From NCBI GenBank assembly GCA_016295355.1, contig JAEDLK010000032.1, forward strand, positions 1-13,716: DNA of 13,716 bases. The letters are read 5' to 3'. Numbering within the stretch: the stretch's first letter is position 1; the number at the start of each line of letters is the position of its first letter. Source of the DNA: Clostridiaceae bacterium. Its GTDB lineage: Bacteria > Bacillota > Clostridia > Oscillospirales > Acutalibacteraceae. Shown one piece after another: positions 4,633 to 12,050 of the stretch. The translations under genes and the position numbers were made by a program. The notes below the pieces were generated by a model. That model searched no databases, was not told where the DNA came from, and saw only the letters and a program-made list of their open reading frames with translations.

Positions 4633-7266
4633 CTATGCTTGCTTCTGTAAATCGGCAATGCTGCTCTTTAGCAGTTCAATGCGATCCAAAGTCTTTTTGA
4701 GCTTATCCTTTTGCTCGGCTAACACCTGTTCGGGTGCATGAGCCACAAAGCCGGGATTTTCCAGCTTCTTACTAAAGAACGCCCGATCCGATTCAGCCTT
4801 TTCCAAATCCTTTTGCAACCGTTTCAGCTCGGCCTGAATATCGACCAGTTCATTCATTGGCATATAGATATGAGCCGCATCGGTCACCAGTCGAATCGCT
4901 CCCGTCATATCGAAGCTCTCGGCAATATCGACCTGCGAAGCACCGGCCAAACGACAAATAAACGGCACACCGGCCTTAAAGGTATCGGTGTAAGTGGTTG
5001 CCAAGCAAACCCGTGCCTTACGGGAGGGTGGCACATTCATCTCGCTGCGACGATTCCGAATAGCCTTAATAACCGCCATGATTTTTTCAAACTCATCCTC
5101 ATCGTCGGCAAAGTTTAAGGACTCATCGGCCACCGGCCAGGACGAAATCATAATGGATTCACCTTCGTGCGGCAGGCTCTGCCAAATCTCCTCGGTGATA
5201 AACGGCATAAACGGATGCAGCAATTGCAAGGTGTGACCGAACACATAGGTGAGCACCCGCCTGGCTGTATCGGCCGCCTTTGGATCTTCCCCGTTTAGGC
5301 GAGCCTTGCAGATCTCAATGTACCAATCGCAGAAAACATCCCAAATGAAATCATACAGCTTTTGAGCCGCCAGACCGAGTTCGTATTTCTCAATGCTATC
5401 GGTCACCTCACTCACCAATCGGTTATACTGCGAAAGCACCCAACGATCCTCCAAAGCCAGTTCATCCGGCAAGGTCAGATCGGTTTGCTCGGTCACATTC
5501 ATCAATAAAAAGCGAGCCGCATTCCAAATCTTGTTGGCAAAATTCCGACAGGATTCAACCCGAGCCGGAATATAGCGCATATCATTACCGGGACTGTTGC
5601 CGGTCAAAAGCGAGAACCGCAGCGCATCGGCACCGTACTGGTCAATGATTTCCAGCGGATCCACACCGTTTCCGAGCGACTTGGACATCTTGCGGCCCTT
5701 TTCATCCCGCACCAAACCATGAATCAACACGGTATCAAAGGGCACCTGACCGGTATGCTCGATACCGGAGAACATCATACGCATCACCCAGAACGGGATA
5801 ATGTCATAGCCGGTGACCAGCGTGTTAGTGGGATAATAATGCTTGAAATCCTCTGTTTCTTCGGGCCAACCCAATGTGGAAAAGGGCCAAAGCGCCGAAG
5901 AGAACCAAGTGTCCAGCGTATCCGGATCTTGACGTAGGTGTGTGCTGCCGCAATGGCTGCAACAGGTGACATCATCGGCCTTGGAAACGGTAATCTCACC
6001 GCAGTCATCGCAGTGCCAAGCCGGAATTCGATGGCCCCACCATAACTGACGGGAAATGCACCAATCCCGAATGTTTTCGAGCCAATGGAAATAAACCTTT
6101 TCAAAACGAGCCGGCACGAAACGGGTTTCACCTGTTTTAACAGCTTGAATAGCCGGTTCGGCCAACGGCTTCATTTTCACAAACCACTGCTTGGACACTC
6201 TGGGCTCAACGGTGGTGCCGCAACGATAGCAGGTGCCGACATTATGGCTGTAATCCTCAATCTTAACCAAAGCGCCCTCTGCTTCCAAATCGGCCACAAT
6301 GGCCTTTCTTGCCTCATAGCGATCCATGCCGGCATAGGCCGGATAATCGTCGGTAATCTTGGCGTCCTCGGTCAATACATTGATGACCTCCAAATTGTGC
6401 CGCAGACCGACCTCAAAGTCGTTGGGGTCATGAGCCGGTGTAATTTTCACCACGCCGGTTCCGAAATCGGGTTCAACATACTCATCGGCCACCACTGGGA
6501 TTTCACGGTGAACAATCGGTAAAATCAATGTTTTGCCGATCACATCCCGATAGCGTTCATCAGACGGATTGACCGCCACAGCCGTATCGCCCAACAGTGT
6601 TTCCGGGCGGGTGGTAGCCAATTCCAAAAAACCGTTTCCATCCTTAAACGGATAACGCAAATGCCAAAAATGACCGGCTTGGTCTTCATATTCCACCTCG
6701 GCGTCCGAAATGGATGTCAGACAATGCGGACACCAGTTGATCATACGCTCGCCACGGTAAATAAGACCCTTTTGATACAGATTGACAAACACTTCCCGAA
6801 CAGCGACATTACAGCCCTTGTCCATGGTAAAACGCAAACGATCCCAGTCGCAGGAGGAGCCCAGCTTTTTTAACTGTTCCACAATGCGGCCGCCGTATTG
6901 TTCCTTCCACTCCCAAGCACGCTTTAAGAAGCCTTCACGACCTAAATCCTGCTTGGAAAGACCTTCTTCCCTCATCTTGGCAACAATCTTGGCCTCGGTG
7001 GCAATAGACGCATGGTCGGTGCCCGGAACCCACAGCGTATCAAAGCCTTGCATCCGCTTGAAGCGAATCAAGACATCCTGCAAGGTGTTGTCCAACGCAT
7101 GACCCATGTGCAACTGCCCGGTGATATTGGGCGGCGGAATAACAATTGTATATGTTTTTTTATTCTCTTGATTTGTGGCATGGAAATAATGATGTTCCTG
7201 CCACGAGCGGTATAGGCGATCTTCAACCTCTTTCGGGTTATATTGCTTTGCCAATTCTCTTGCCAC
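4633..7266 (-). CDS. valS: Valyl-tRNA synthetase
   Basis: A class Ia aminoacyl-tRNA synthetase that charges tRNA-Val with valine and edits mischarged threonine. With the GTG start it has 877 residues, a usual bacterial length. It shows the ATP-binding motif H-M-G-H in P-P-P-N-I-T-G-Q-L-H-M-G-H (about 45-56), the CP1 editing domain with T-T-R-P-E-T-L-L-G-D-T-A-V (about 218-230) and P-A-H-D-P-N-D-F (about 277-284), Cys pairs of zinc-ribbon type (C-Y-R-C near 346; C-D-D-C and C-C-S-H-C-G at about 419-440), G-R-K-M-S-K-S-L-G-N (about 524-533) and a C-terminal coiled coil that contacts tRNA. I prefer GTG at 7266, which has GGGGG eight bases upstream. The ATG five codons earlier (7281) has no ribosome site and would lie within about 11 bases of the transcription start. 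Monocistronic. Confidence 0.97.
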   Translation of the reverse strand: MARELAKQYNPKEVEDRLYRSWQEHHYFHATNQENKKTYTIVIPPPNITGQLHMGHALDNTLQDVLIRFKRMQGFDTLWVPGTDHASIATEAKIVAKMREEGLSKQDLGREGFLKRAWEWKEQYGGRIVEQLKKLGSSCDWDRLRFTMDKGCNVAVREVFVNLYQKGLIYRGERMINWCPHCLTSISDAEVEYEDQAGHFWHLRYPFKDGNGFLELATTRPETLLGDTAVAVNPSDERYRDVIGKTLILPIVHREIPVVADEYVEPDFGTGVVKITPAHDPNDFEVGLRHNLEVINVLTEDAKITDDYPAYAGMDRYEARKAIVADLEAEGALVKIEDYSHNVGTCYRCGTTVEPRVSKQWFVKMKPLAEPAIQAVKTGETRFVPARFEKVYFHWLENIRDWCISRQLWWGHRIPAWHCDDCGEITVSKADDVTCCSHCGSTHLRQDPDTLDTWFSSALWPFSTLGWPEETEDFKHYYPTNTLVTGYDIIPFWVMRMMFSGIEHTGQVPFDTVLIHGLVRDEKGRKMSKSLGNGVDPLEIIDQYGADALRFSLLTGNSPGNDMRYIPARVESCRNFANKIWNAARFLLMNVTEQTDLTLPDELALEDRWVLSQYNRLVSEVTDSIEKYELGLAAQKLYDFIWDVFCDWYIEICKARLNGEDPKAADTARRVLTYVFGHTLQLLHPFMPFITEEIWQSLPHEGESIMISSWPVADESLNFADDEDEFEKIMAVIKAIRNRRSEMNVPPSRKARVCLATTYTDTFKAGVPFICRLAGASQVDIAESFDMTGAIRLVTDAAHIYMPMNELVDIQAELKRLQKDLEKAESDRAFFSKKLENPGFVAHAPEQVLAEQKDKLKKTLDRIELLKSSIADLQKQA

Positions 7267-7274
7267 GGTTTCAG

Positions 7275-7279
7275 CCCCC
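7275..7279 (-). promoter_or_regulatory. Ribosome binding site favouring the GTG start of valS
   Basis: GGGGG on the minus strand lies eight bases before GTG at 7264-7266. The alternative ATG (7279-7281) is preceded only by AT-rich sequence. Confidence 0.6.
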
Positions 7280-7298
7280 ATTTAATACATTCATAACA

Positions 7299-7327
7299 AC
7301 TATATCATTCTTGGATATTATTGTCAA
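7299..7327 (-). promoter_or_regulatory. Sigma-A promoter of valS
   Basis: On the minus strand TTGACA (7322-7327) and TATAGT (7299-7304) are separated by 17 bases. The predicted start near 7292 gives a leader of about 26 bases to the GTG codon. That is far too short for a T-box riboswitch, the usual control of branched-chain amino acid synthetase genes in Bacillota. Confidence 0.82.
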
Positions 7328-7336
7328 ATATTTTAT

Positions 7337-7363
7337 GTATGAAACCGCCTTTTCGGTTCATAC
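7337..7363. repeat. Hairpin just upstream of the valS promoter
   Basis: GTATGAA and TTCATAC arms (7337-7343, 7357-7363), extended by CCG/CGG after one bulged base, enclose a CCTTTT loop. It ends nine bases upstream of the -35. No T run of terminator quality follows on the minus strand (ATAAAATATTTG). It may be a weak terminator for parE-parC or a protein-binding palindrome. Confidence 0.5.
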
Positions 7364-7416
7364 TACTTTTGTCAGCTCACAAAAAGCGTTTGCGTTTCTT
7401 GAAAAGTTAAGCTGAC

Positions 7417-7453
7417 ACCGTCCGACACTGCCAAGCAGAGTCGGACGGTTTTC
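7417..7453. terminator. Strong hairpin after parC, with its T run on the plus side
   Basis: ACCGTCCGAC (7417-7426) pairs with GTCGGACGGT (7440-7449), and an inner CTGC/GCAG stem surrounds a CAA loop, making a long and very stable structure. It is placed where the parE-parC terminator is expected, but on the minus strand it is followed by TGTCAGCTTAACTTTTC rather than a T run. On the plus strand TTTTCG follows, so it looks better for plus-strand transcription. GTCAGCT (7371-7377) and AGCTGAC (7410-7416) next to it form another inverted repeat. Confidence 0.55.
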
Positions 7454-7455
7454 GT

Positions 7456-9699
7456 TTACAGTTCTAACGATTCCTGTGTAGCCGGCGCTGTACCGGTCGG
7501 CTTTTGTCCGACCGCCGGCAGACTCTTGGTACGGTAACGATGGTCACTGGGAAGTTGATTCGGTGCATACAACGTGGCCGAGACAAGCGACTGCCCCCGT
7601 TTTTGCGTCATAACGGCAATGCCGCCGTTATCCTTAGCAGCCTTCAGCGGAATGGCCCCTGTGTGGATGATCAGTACCCGGCCGGAGCTGGAGCGGAGCA
7701 ACAGATCGGCATCCTCTTCTAACGGAATAACGGTCAAAAGCGGGTACTTAGCACAATATGCCTTAATCAGCTTTCGCCGGTTGGTTTTTGTCCAATACCC
7801 GTCAAGCGACACCTTGGCTAAACGACCGTTGGAAAACACAAACACAAGCAGTCCCTTATAATCCTCGGTTGCCACCATATGAACCGGCGCTTCGCCGTCC
7901 TCAAAATTGAGTTTTGACGGGATATAATCGCCCAGAACACTGGCCTTGCCGTCGGGAAAATCGGAAACCCGACTCTTATAGGCCTGACAGCGATCGGTGA
8001 AGAACAACAGATCGGCCGCATTGGTGGATTCCACACGGCAGGTGATGATATCGTTTTCCTTGAGTTTTTGCTCACCGCTCATCCGCAAGGACAAGGGGGT
8101 AATCTTCTTAAAATAGCCGTCCCGTGTAAAGAACAGCGTGACCGGCGAGCGGTCAACCACGGTCTCACCGGCCGTATCCTCCAGTGCATCCTTGCTGACA
8201 ATCTTGGTACGGCGTTCTTTCCCGTACTTGGTGGCTACAGCTTTTAATTCATTGATCATGATACGGCTGATACGGGAGCGACTGGCCAGGATATCCTCCA
8301 TATCCTTTATCTCGTTTTGCAGTTGTTCAATATCGTTCAAACGCTTCAGAATATACTCCCGATTCAAATGGCGCAGTTTAATTTCAGCTACATATTCGGC
8401 CTGGGTCTGATCGATGCCGAACCCAATCATCAAATTGGGAACGACTTCCTTTTCCTCGGCGGTTTCCCGAACAATGCGGATGGCTTTATCAATGTCTAAC
8501 AGGATTTTTTCAAGACCCAACAACAAATGCAATCGATTTTTAGCCTTGGTTAAATCAAAATAGACACGCCGTTTAATACATTCCTGACGGAAGGCCACCC
8601 ATTCGCTCAACAGTTCGCTGATGCCCAGCACCTTCGGCACACCGGCAATCAGCACATTAAAATTGCACGAAAAGCTATCCTGTAACGGAGTCATACGGAA
8701 CAGCTTGCGCATCAGCACATCCGGGTCGATGCCCCGTTTAAGGTCGATGGTGATCTGCAAGCCCTTTAAGTCGGTCTCATCACGAATATCATTGATTTCG
8801 GTGACCTTTTTAGCCTTGACCAATTCAATGACCTTTTCAATAATGGCCTCGGTTGTGGTGGTGGGCGGAATTTCCTTAATGTCAATACAATTCTGCGAAG
8901 AATCATATTCGTACACCGCCCGTACCTTAAAGCTCCCCCGACCCGTGCGATATATTTCTTCCATCTCGTCACGGTCATACAGCAGTTCGCCGCCGATGGG
9001 AAAATCCGGCGCCAACAGCGTGTCGGCAATGGGCGCATTTTGGTCCTTGATATACGCGATGGTGGTTTCACAAACCTCAGCCAAATTAAAGGGACAAATA
9101 GAGCTGGCCATACCGACGGCAATGCCGGTGTTGGCGTTCACGAGAATACTCGGAAAGGTCACCGGAAACAGGGTCGGTTCTTTCAGCGTGGCATCGTAGT
9201 TATCCACAAAATCGACCGTATCCTTATCAATATCGGCAAACAATTCTGCTGCAATGGGGGCTAATTTTGCCTCGGTATAACGGGAGGCGGCATACGCCAT
9301 ATCCCGTGAATACGCCCGACCGAAGGAGCCCTTGGAGGCCACATACGGATGCAATAGGGCTTGATAGCCCTCGGACAAGCGCACCATGGTTTCATAAATG
9401 GCGGCGTCGCCGTGAGGATTGAGCTGCATGGTACGGCCGACGATATTGGCCGACTTGACGGTGTTGCCGGTCAGCAAGCCCATCAGATACATCATATACA
9501 GCAATTTTCGATGCGAAGGCTTAAACCCGTCGATTTCCGGTATGGCACGGGACAAGATGACGCTCATGGCATAGGGCATATAGTTGGTTTCCAGCGTCTG
9601 CACAATCGGCTGTTCCACCACGGTACCGGCACCGGCAATATAAGCGCCTTCCCGGTTGGCGGCAATGCGTTTTGTTTCGGCGTTCTTTTTCTTGGCCAT
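7456..9699 (-). CDS. parC: Type IIA DNA topoisomerase A subunit (topoisomerase IV ParC-like)
   Basis: The DNA-breaking and rejoining subunit, which pairs with the ParE-like protein to decatenate or relax DNA. The 747 residues are close to ParC length and shorter than most GyrA. The breakage-reunion domain has S-R-A-I-P-E-I-D-G-F-K-P-S-H-R-K-L-L-Y (about 50-68), the Tyr141 nucleophile in A-A-S-R-Y-T-E-A-K-L, then a tower and coiled coil (about 350-480). The C-terminal domain has diverged blades. I see no Q-R-R-G-G-K-G gyrase box, only a loose T-Q-K-R-G-Q-S near residue 690, which argues against true gyrase. The helix normally reading H-G-D-S-A-V-Y-D reads H-G-D-A-A-I-Y-E, so Ala99 and Glu103 replace the quinolone-contact Ser83/Asp87 of E. 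coli GyrA. ATG at 9699 follows AAAGGGGGG and lies 14 bases after the parE stop, so the two are one operon. Confidence 0.9.
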   Translation of the reverse strand: MAKKKNAETKRIAANREGAYIAGAGTVVEQPIVQTLETNYMPYAMSVILSRAIPEIDGFKPSHRKLLYMMYLMGLLTGNTVKSANIVGRTMQLNPHGDAAIYETMVRLSEGYQALLHPYVASKGSFGRAYSRDMAYAASRYTEAKLAPIAAELFADIDKDTVDFVDNYDATLKEPTLFPVTFPSILVNANTGIAVGMASSICPFNLAEVCETTIAYIKDQNAPIADTLLAPDFPIGGELLYDRDEMEEIYRTGRGSFKVRAVYEYDSSQNCIDIKEIPPTTTTEAIIEKVIELVKAKKVTEINDIRDETDLKGLQITIDLKRGIDPDVLMRKLFRMTPLQDSFSCNFNVLIAGVPKVLGISELLSEWVAFRQECIKRRVYFDLTKAKNRLHLLLGLEKILLDIDKAIRIVRETAEEKEVVPNLMIGFGIDQTQAEYVAEIKLRHLNREYILKRLNDIEQLQNEIKDMEDILASRSRISRIMINELKAVATKYGKERRTKIVSKDALEDTAGETVVDRSPVTLFFTRDGYFKKITPLSLRMSGEQKLKENDIITCRVESTNAADLLFFTDRCQAYKSRVSDFPDGKASVLGDYIPSKLNFEDGEAPVHMVATEDYKGLLVFVFSNGRLAKVSLDGYWTKTNRRKLIKAYCAKYPLLTVIPLEEDADLLLRSSSGRVLIIHTGAIPLKAAKDNGGIAVMTQKRGQSLVSATLYAPNQLPSDHRYRTKSLPAVGQKPTGTAPATQESLEL

Positions 9700-9713
9700 C
9701 TTATGTCCCCCCT

Positions 9714-11696
9714 TTACGATACATCGGCGGCATCCAGATACAAGTATCCGTTATCCGCAATAAATTCTTTGCGTCCGGCCAAATTATCGCCCAACAGCAA
9801 ATCAAACATTTCTGCGGTCTGTTCGGCTTGCGATGGCATCACCTTAATTAACCGCCGTGTCTGCGGATTCATGGTGGTCAGGTTCATCATTTCCGGTTGG
9901 TTTTCGCCAAGGCCCTTGGAACGCTGTAGGGTATATTTCTGCCCTTCCAATTTGGCCAAAATTTCGTCCTTTTCCTTTTCGTCATAGGCGAAATAAGTCA
10001 TATCCTTGGAGGCAATTTCATATAACGGTGTTTCCGCAATGAACACCTTACCGGCCGTAATCAGCGTCGGCATCAGCCGATAAATCATGGTCAAAATTAA
10101 GGTGCGAATCTGGAAACCGTCTACATCTGCATCGGTACAAATAATGACCTTATTCCAACGCAAATTATCCAAATTAAAGGTCGATAAATCCTTGTTGTTC
10201 TTATTTTTAACCTCCACACCGCAGCCCAGCACCTTGGCCAAATCGGTGATGATCTCGCTTTTGAAAACCTTATCGTACTCGGCTTTTAAGCAGTTGAGAA
10301 TTTTACCCCTGACCGGCATGATGGCCTGGAACGAGGCATCCCGTGCAATTTTACAGGAACCGGCAGCCGAATCGCCCTCTACAATGAAAATTTCACGCTC
10401 GTTGACATCCTTGGTACGGCAATCAATAAACTTCTGCACCCGATTGGCCATATCATTGGCGGTTTGCAGGGTCTTTTTGATGTTAACCCGTTCCCGTTCA
10501 CTGCGTTCGCGACTACGCTTATTGATGAGAATTTGGTCGGCAATTTTATCGGCCTCAGCCGTGTTCTCAATAAAATAGATTTCCAGTTGATGACGCAAAA
10601 ATTCGTTCATAGCCTCATAGACGAAGCGGTTATTGATGGATTTTTTGGTTTGATTTTCATAGGAGGTCAGCGTGGAAAAAGAGGAAATGCAAAGCACAAG
10701 GCTCTCTTCCACATCTGAAAAGGTGATTTTGCTTTCGTTTTTTTGATACTTATCGGTCTGCTTGATGTAGTTGTCAATCTGTGCCACAAAGGCGGCGCGC
10801 ACCGCTTTTTCAGGCGAGCCGCCATGCTCCAACCAACTGGAATTATGGTAATACTCGGTCATTTTCACACGGTTGGAGAAACAGACCGCAACCTTCATTT
10901 TTACCTTATATTCCGGTTTGTCCGGACGATCCTTTCCCTTTCGTTCAGCTTGCCAAAACTGCACCGGCGTCAAGGATTGGTCGGTGACGGTTTCGTTAAG
11001 ATAATCCCGGATGCCGTTTTGGTAACAGAATTCCTTGGTCATAAACTTATCACCCTGCTGTTCTCTGAAAACAAACAACAGCCCGTCATTGACAATGGCC
11101 TGCCGACGCAGAGTATCCTCAAAATACTCAACCGGGATGTCAATATCGTTAAACACCCGTATATCGGGCTTCCAGCGGGTAACAGTGCCGGTATCCTTAC
11201 CGTCATACGGCGTCTTTTTCAAACCGCCGACATTATAGCCGTTTTCAAAATGCAATTCATACAAAAAGCCGTCCCGCTTAATTTGTACATCCATATACTC
11301 CGACGCATACTGGGTGGAACAAAGACCCAAGCCGTTTAGACCGACTGAATACTCATAGTTGGCACCGTCATTGGTGTTGTACTTGCCGCCGGCATACAAT
11401 TCACAGTACAGCAATTCCCAGTTATAGCACTGCTCTTTGTTATTAAAGTCCACCGGAGCACCGCGCCCAAAGTCCTGCACCTCAATTGAACCGTCGGCAT
11501 AATGCGTGACAATGATTTTTTTGCCGAAGCCCTCTCTGGCTTCATCGATTGAGTTGGAAATAATTTCAAAAACAGAATGTTCACAGCCGTCCAAACCATC
11601 CGAACCGAAAATAACCGCCGGGCGTTTACGCACCCGATCGGGTCCTTCCAGTTTGGTAATGCTGTCATTTCCGTATTCCTGTTTTTTTACCGCCAC
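9714..11696 (-). CDS. parE: Type IIA DNA topoisomerase B subunit (topoisomerase IV ParE-like)
   Basis: The ATPase and metal-binding subunit, 660 residues. It shows the GHKL N box I-I-S-N-S-I-D-E-A (about 45-53), D-F-G-R-G-A-P-V (about 75-82), an ATP-lid region Y-S-V-G-L-N-G-L-G-L-C-S-T-Q (about 116-129), the transducer loop N-Q-T-K (about 348-351), the Toprim E-G-D-S-A-A-G-S (about 440-447) with T-D-A-D-V-D-G (about 521-527), and Q-R-S-K-G-L-G-E (about 591-598). Several positions differ from the usual GyrB/ParE text: E-G-D-S-A-G-G became E-G-D-S-A-A-G, the lid lacks the usual G-G-L-H-G-V-G-A-S-V-V-N form, and D-D-G-R-G became D-F-G-R-G. Length and the ParC-like partner favour topoisomerase IV; a normal gyrA/gyrB pair should exist elsewhere. 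GTG at 11696 follows AAGGAGG by eight bases. First gene of the parE-parC operon. Confidence 0.9.
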   Translation of the reverse strand: MAVKKQEYGNDSITKLEGPDRVRKRPAVIFGSDGLDGCEHSVFEIISNSIDEAREGFGKKIIVTHYADGSIEVQDFGRGAPVDFNNKEQCYNWELLYCELYAGGKYNTNDGANYEYSVGLNGLGLCSTQYASEYMDVQIKRDGFLYELHFENGYNVGGLKKTPYDGKDTGTVTRWKPDIRVFNDIDIPVEYFEDTLRRQAIVNDGLLFVFREQQGDKFMTKEFCYQNGIRDYLNETVTDQSLTPVQFWQAERKGKDRPDKPEYKVKMKVAVCFSNRVKMTEYYHNSSWLEHGGSPEKAVRAAFVAQIDNYIKQTDKYQKNESKITFSDVEESLVLCISSFSTLTSYENQTKKSINNRFVYEAMNEFLRHQLEIYFIENTAEADKIADQILINKRSRERSERERVNIKKTLQTANDMANRVQKFIDCRTKDVNEREIFIVEGDSAAGSCKIARDASFQAIMPVRGKILNCLKAEYDKVFKSEIITDLAKVLGCGVEVKNKNNKDLSTFNLDNLRWNKVIICTDADVDGFQIRTLILTMIYRLMPTLITAGKVFIAETPLYEIASKDMTYFAYDEKEKDEILAKLEGQKYTLQRSKGLGENQPEMMNLTTMNPQTRRLIKVMPSQAEQTAEMFDLLLGDNLAGRKEFIADNGYLYLDAADVS

Positions 11697-11751
11697 AATT
11701 TGATCCTCCTTGCCCTACCGTATGGCACAAATGGTAGAGCGATTCCATATT

Positions 11752-11781
11752 ATTATACACTATTTTGTGGTCGATAGTCAA
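11752..11781 (-). promoter_or_regulatory. Sigma-A promoter of parE-parC
   Basis: On the minus strand TTGACT (11776-11781) and a perfect TATAAT (11752-11757) are separated by 18 bases. The start near 11745 gives a leader of about 50 bases. In it CTACC/GGTAG (11733-11737 and 11715-11719) can form a small hairpin ending a few bases before the AAGGAGG site, which might modulate translation. Confidence 0.82.
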
Positions 11782-11808
11782 GCGATTGTCCGAAAAACAG
11801 TCATGATT

Positions 11809-11976
11809 CAGTTTAACCCTCTTGCAAATGAAAATACCTGCCACGGATGAGACGCAGCTTGAACACCAGGGGGCGATATATACTGCCTGTATTGCCGTTC
11901 CTAAATGGGTAACCACCGTCGTATCCAAATGAACCTTCCTCGAATCTTCCCTTCGGCCAAACGAAGCCAGTTTAAC
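11809..11976. repeat. About 150-base segment bounded by 9-base direct repeats
   Basis: CAGTTTAAC occurs at 11809-11817 and again at 11968-11976, in the same orientation, bounding 150 bases between the tuf terminator and the parE promoter. The arrangement resembles the target duplication of a small inserted element, but the segment ends show no clear terminal inverted repeats. On the minus strand a frame of 50-odd codons ending at the TAA in the inner repeat is open (G-F-V-W-P-K-G-R-F-E-E-G-S-F-G-Y), and a second minus-strand frame is open across the whole stretch. Neither has a ribosome binding site or recognisable family. Candidate interspersed repeat or structured noncoding segment. Confidence 0.4.
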
Positions 11977-11995
11977 AGTTGAATGGCACAAACGA

Positions 11996-12032
11996 CAAAA
12001 ACACCCGAAAGAGGTAACCTCTTTCGGGTGTT
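11996..12032 (-). terminator. Intrinsic terminator of tuf and the str operon
   Basis: A near-perfect 15-base stem built on ACACCCGAAAGAGG and its complement, with only a TAA loop, is followed on the minus strand by TTTTTG. It lies 18 bases after the tuf stop codon and is the strongest terminator in the window. Confidence 0.95.
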
Positions 12033-12050
12033 GCTTAACAATTCAGCGAA

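Noticed and set aside
7264..7455. T-box riboswitch before valS
   Set aside because: No specifier-loop or T-box-like sequence is visible and the promoter sits only about 26 bases before the start codon.
8621..9199. A 192-codon plus-strand frame opposite parC
   Set aside because: Ser/Ile-rich antisense shadow of parC without start signals.
11665..11991. A 108-codon minus-strand frame between tuf and parE
   Set aside because: It runs through the parE promoter and into parE and lacks a ribosome binding site. The interval is treated as a possible repeat instead.
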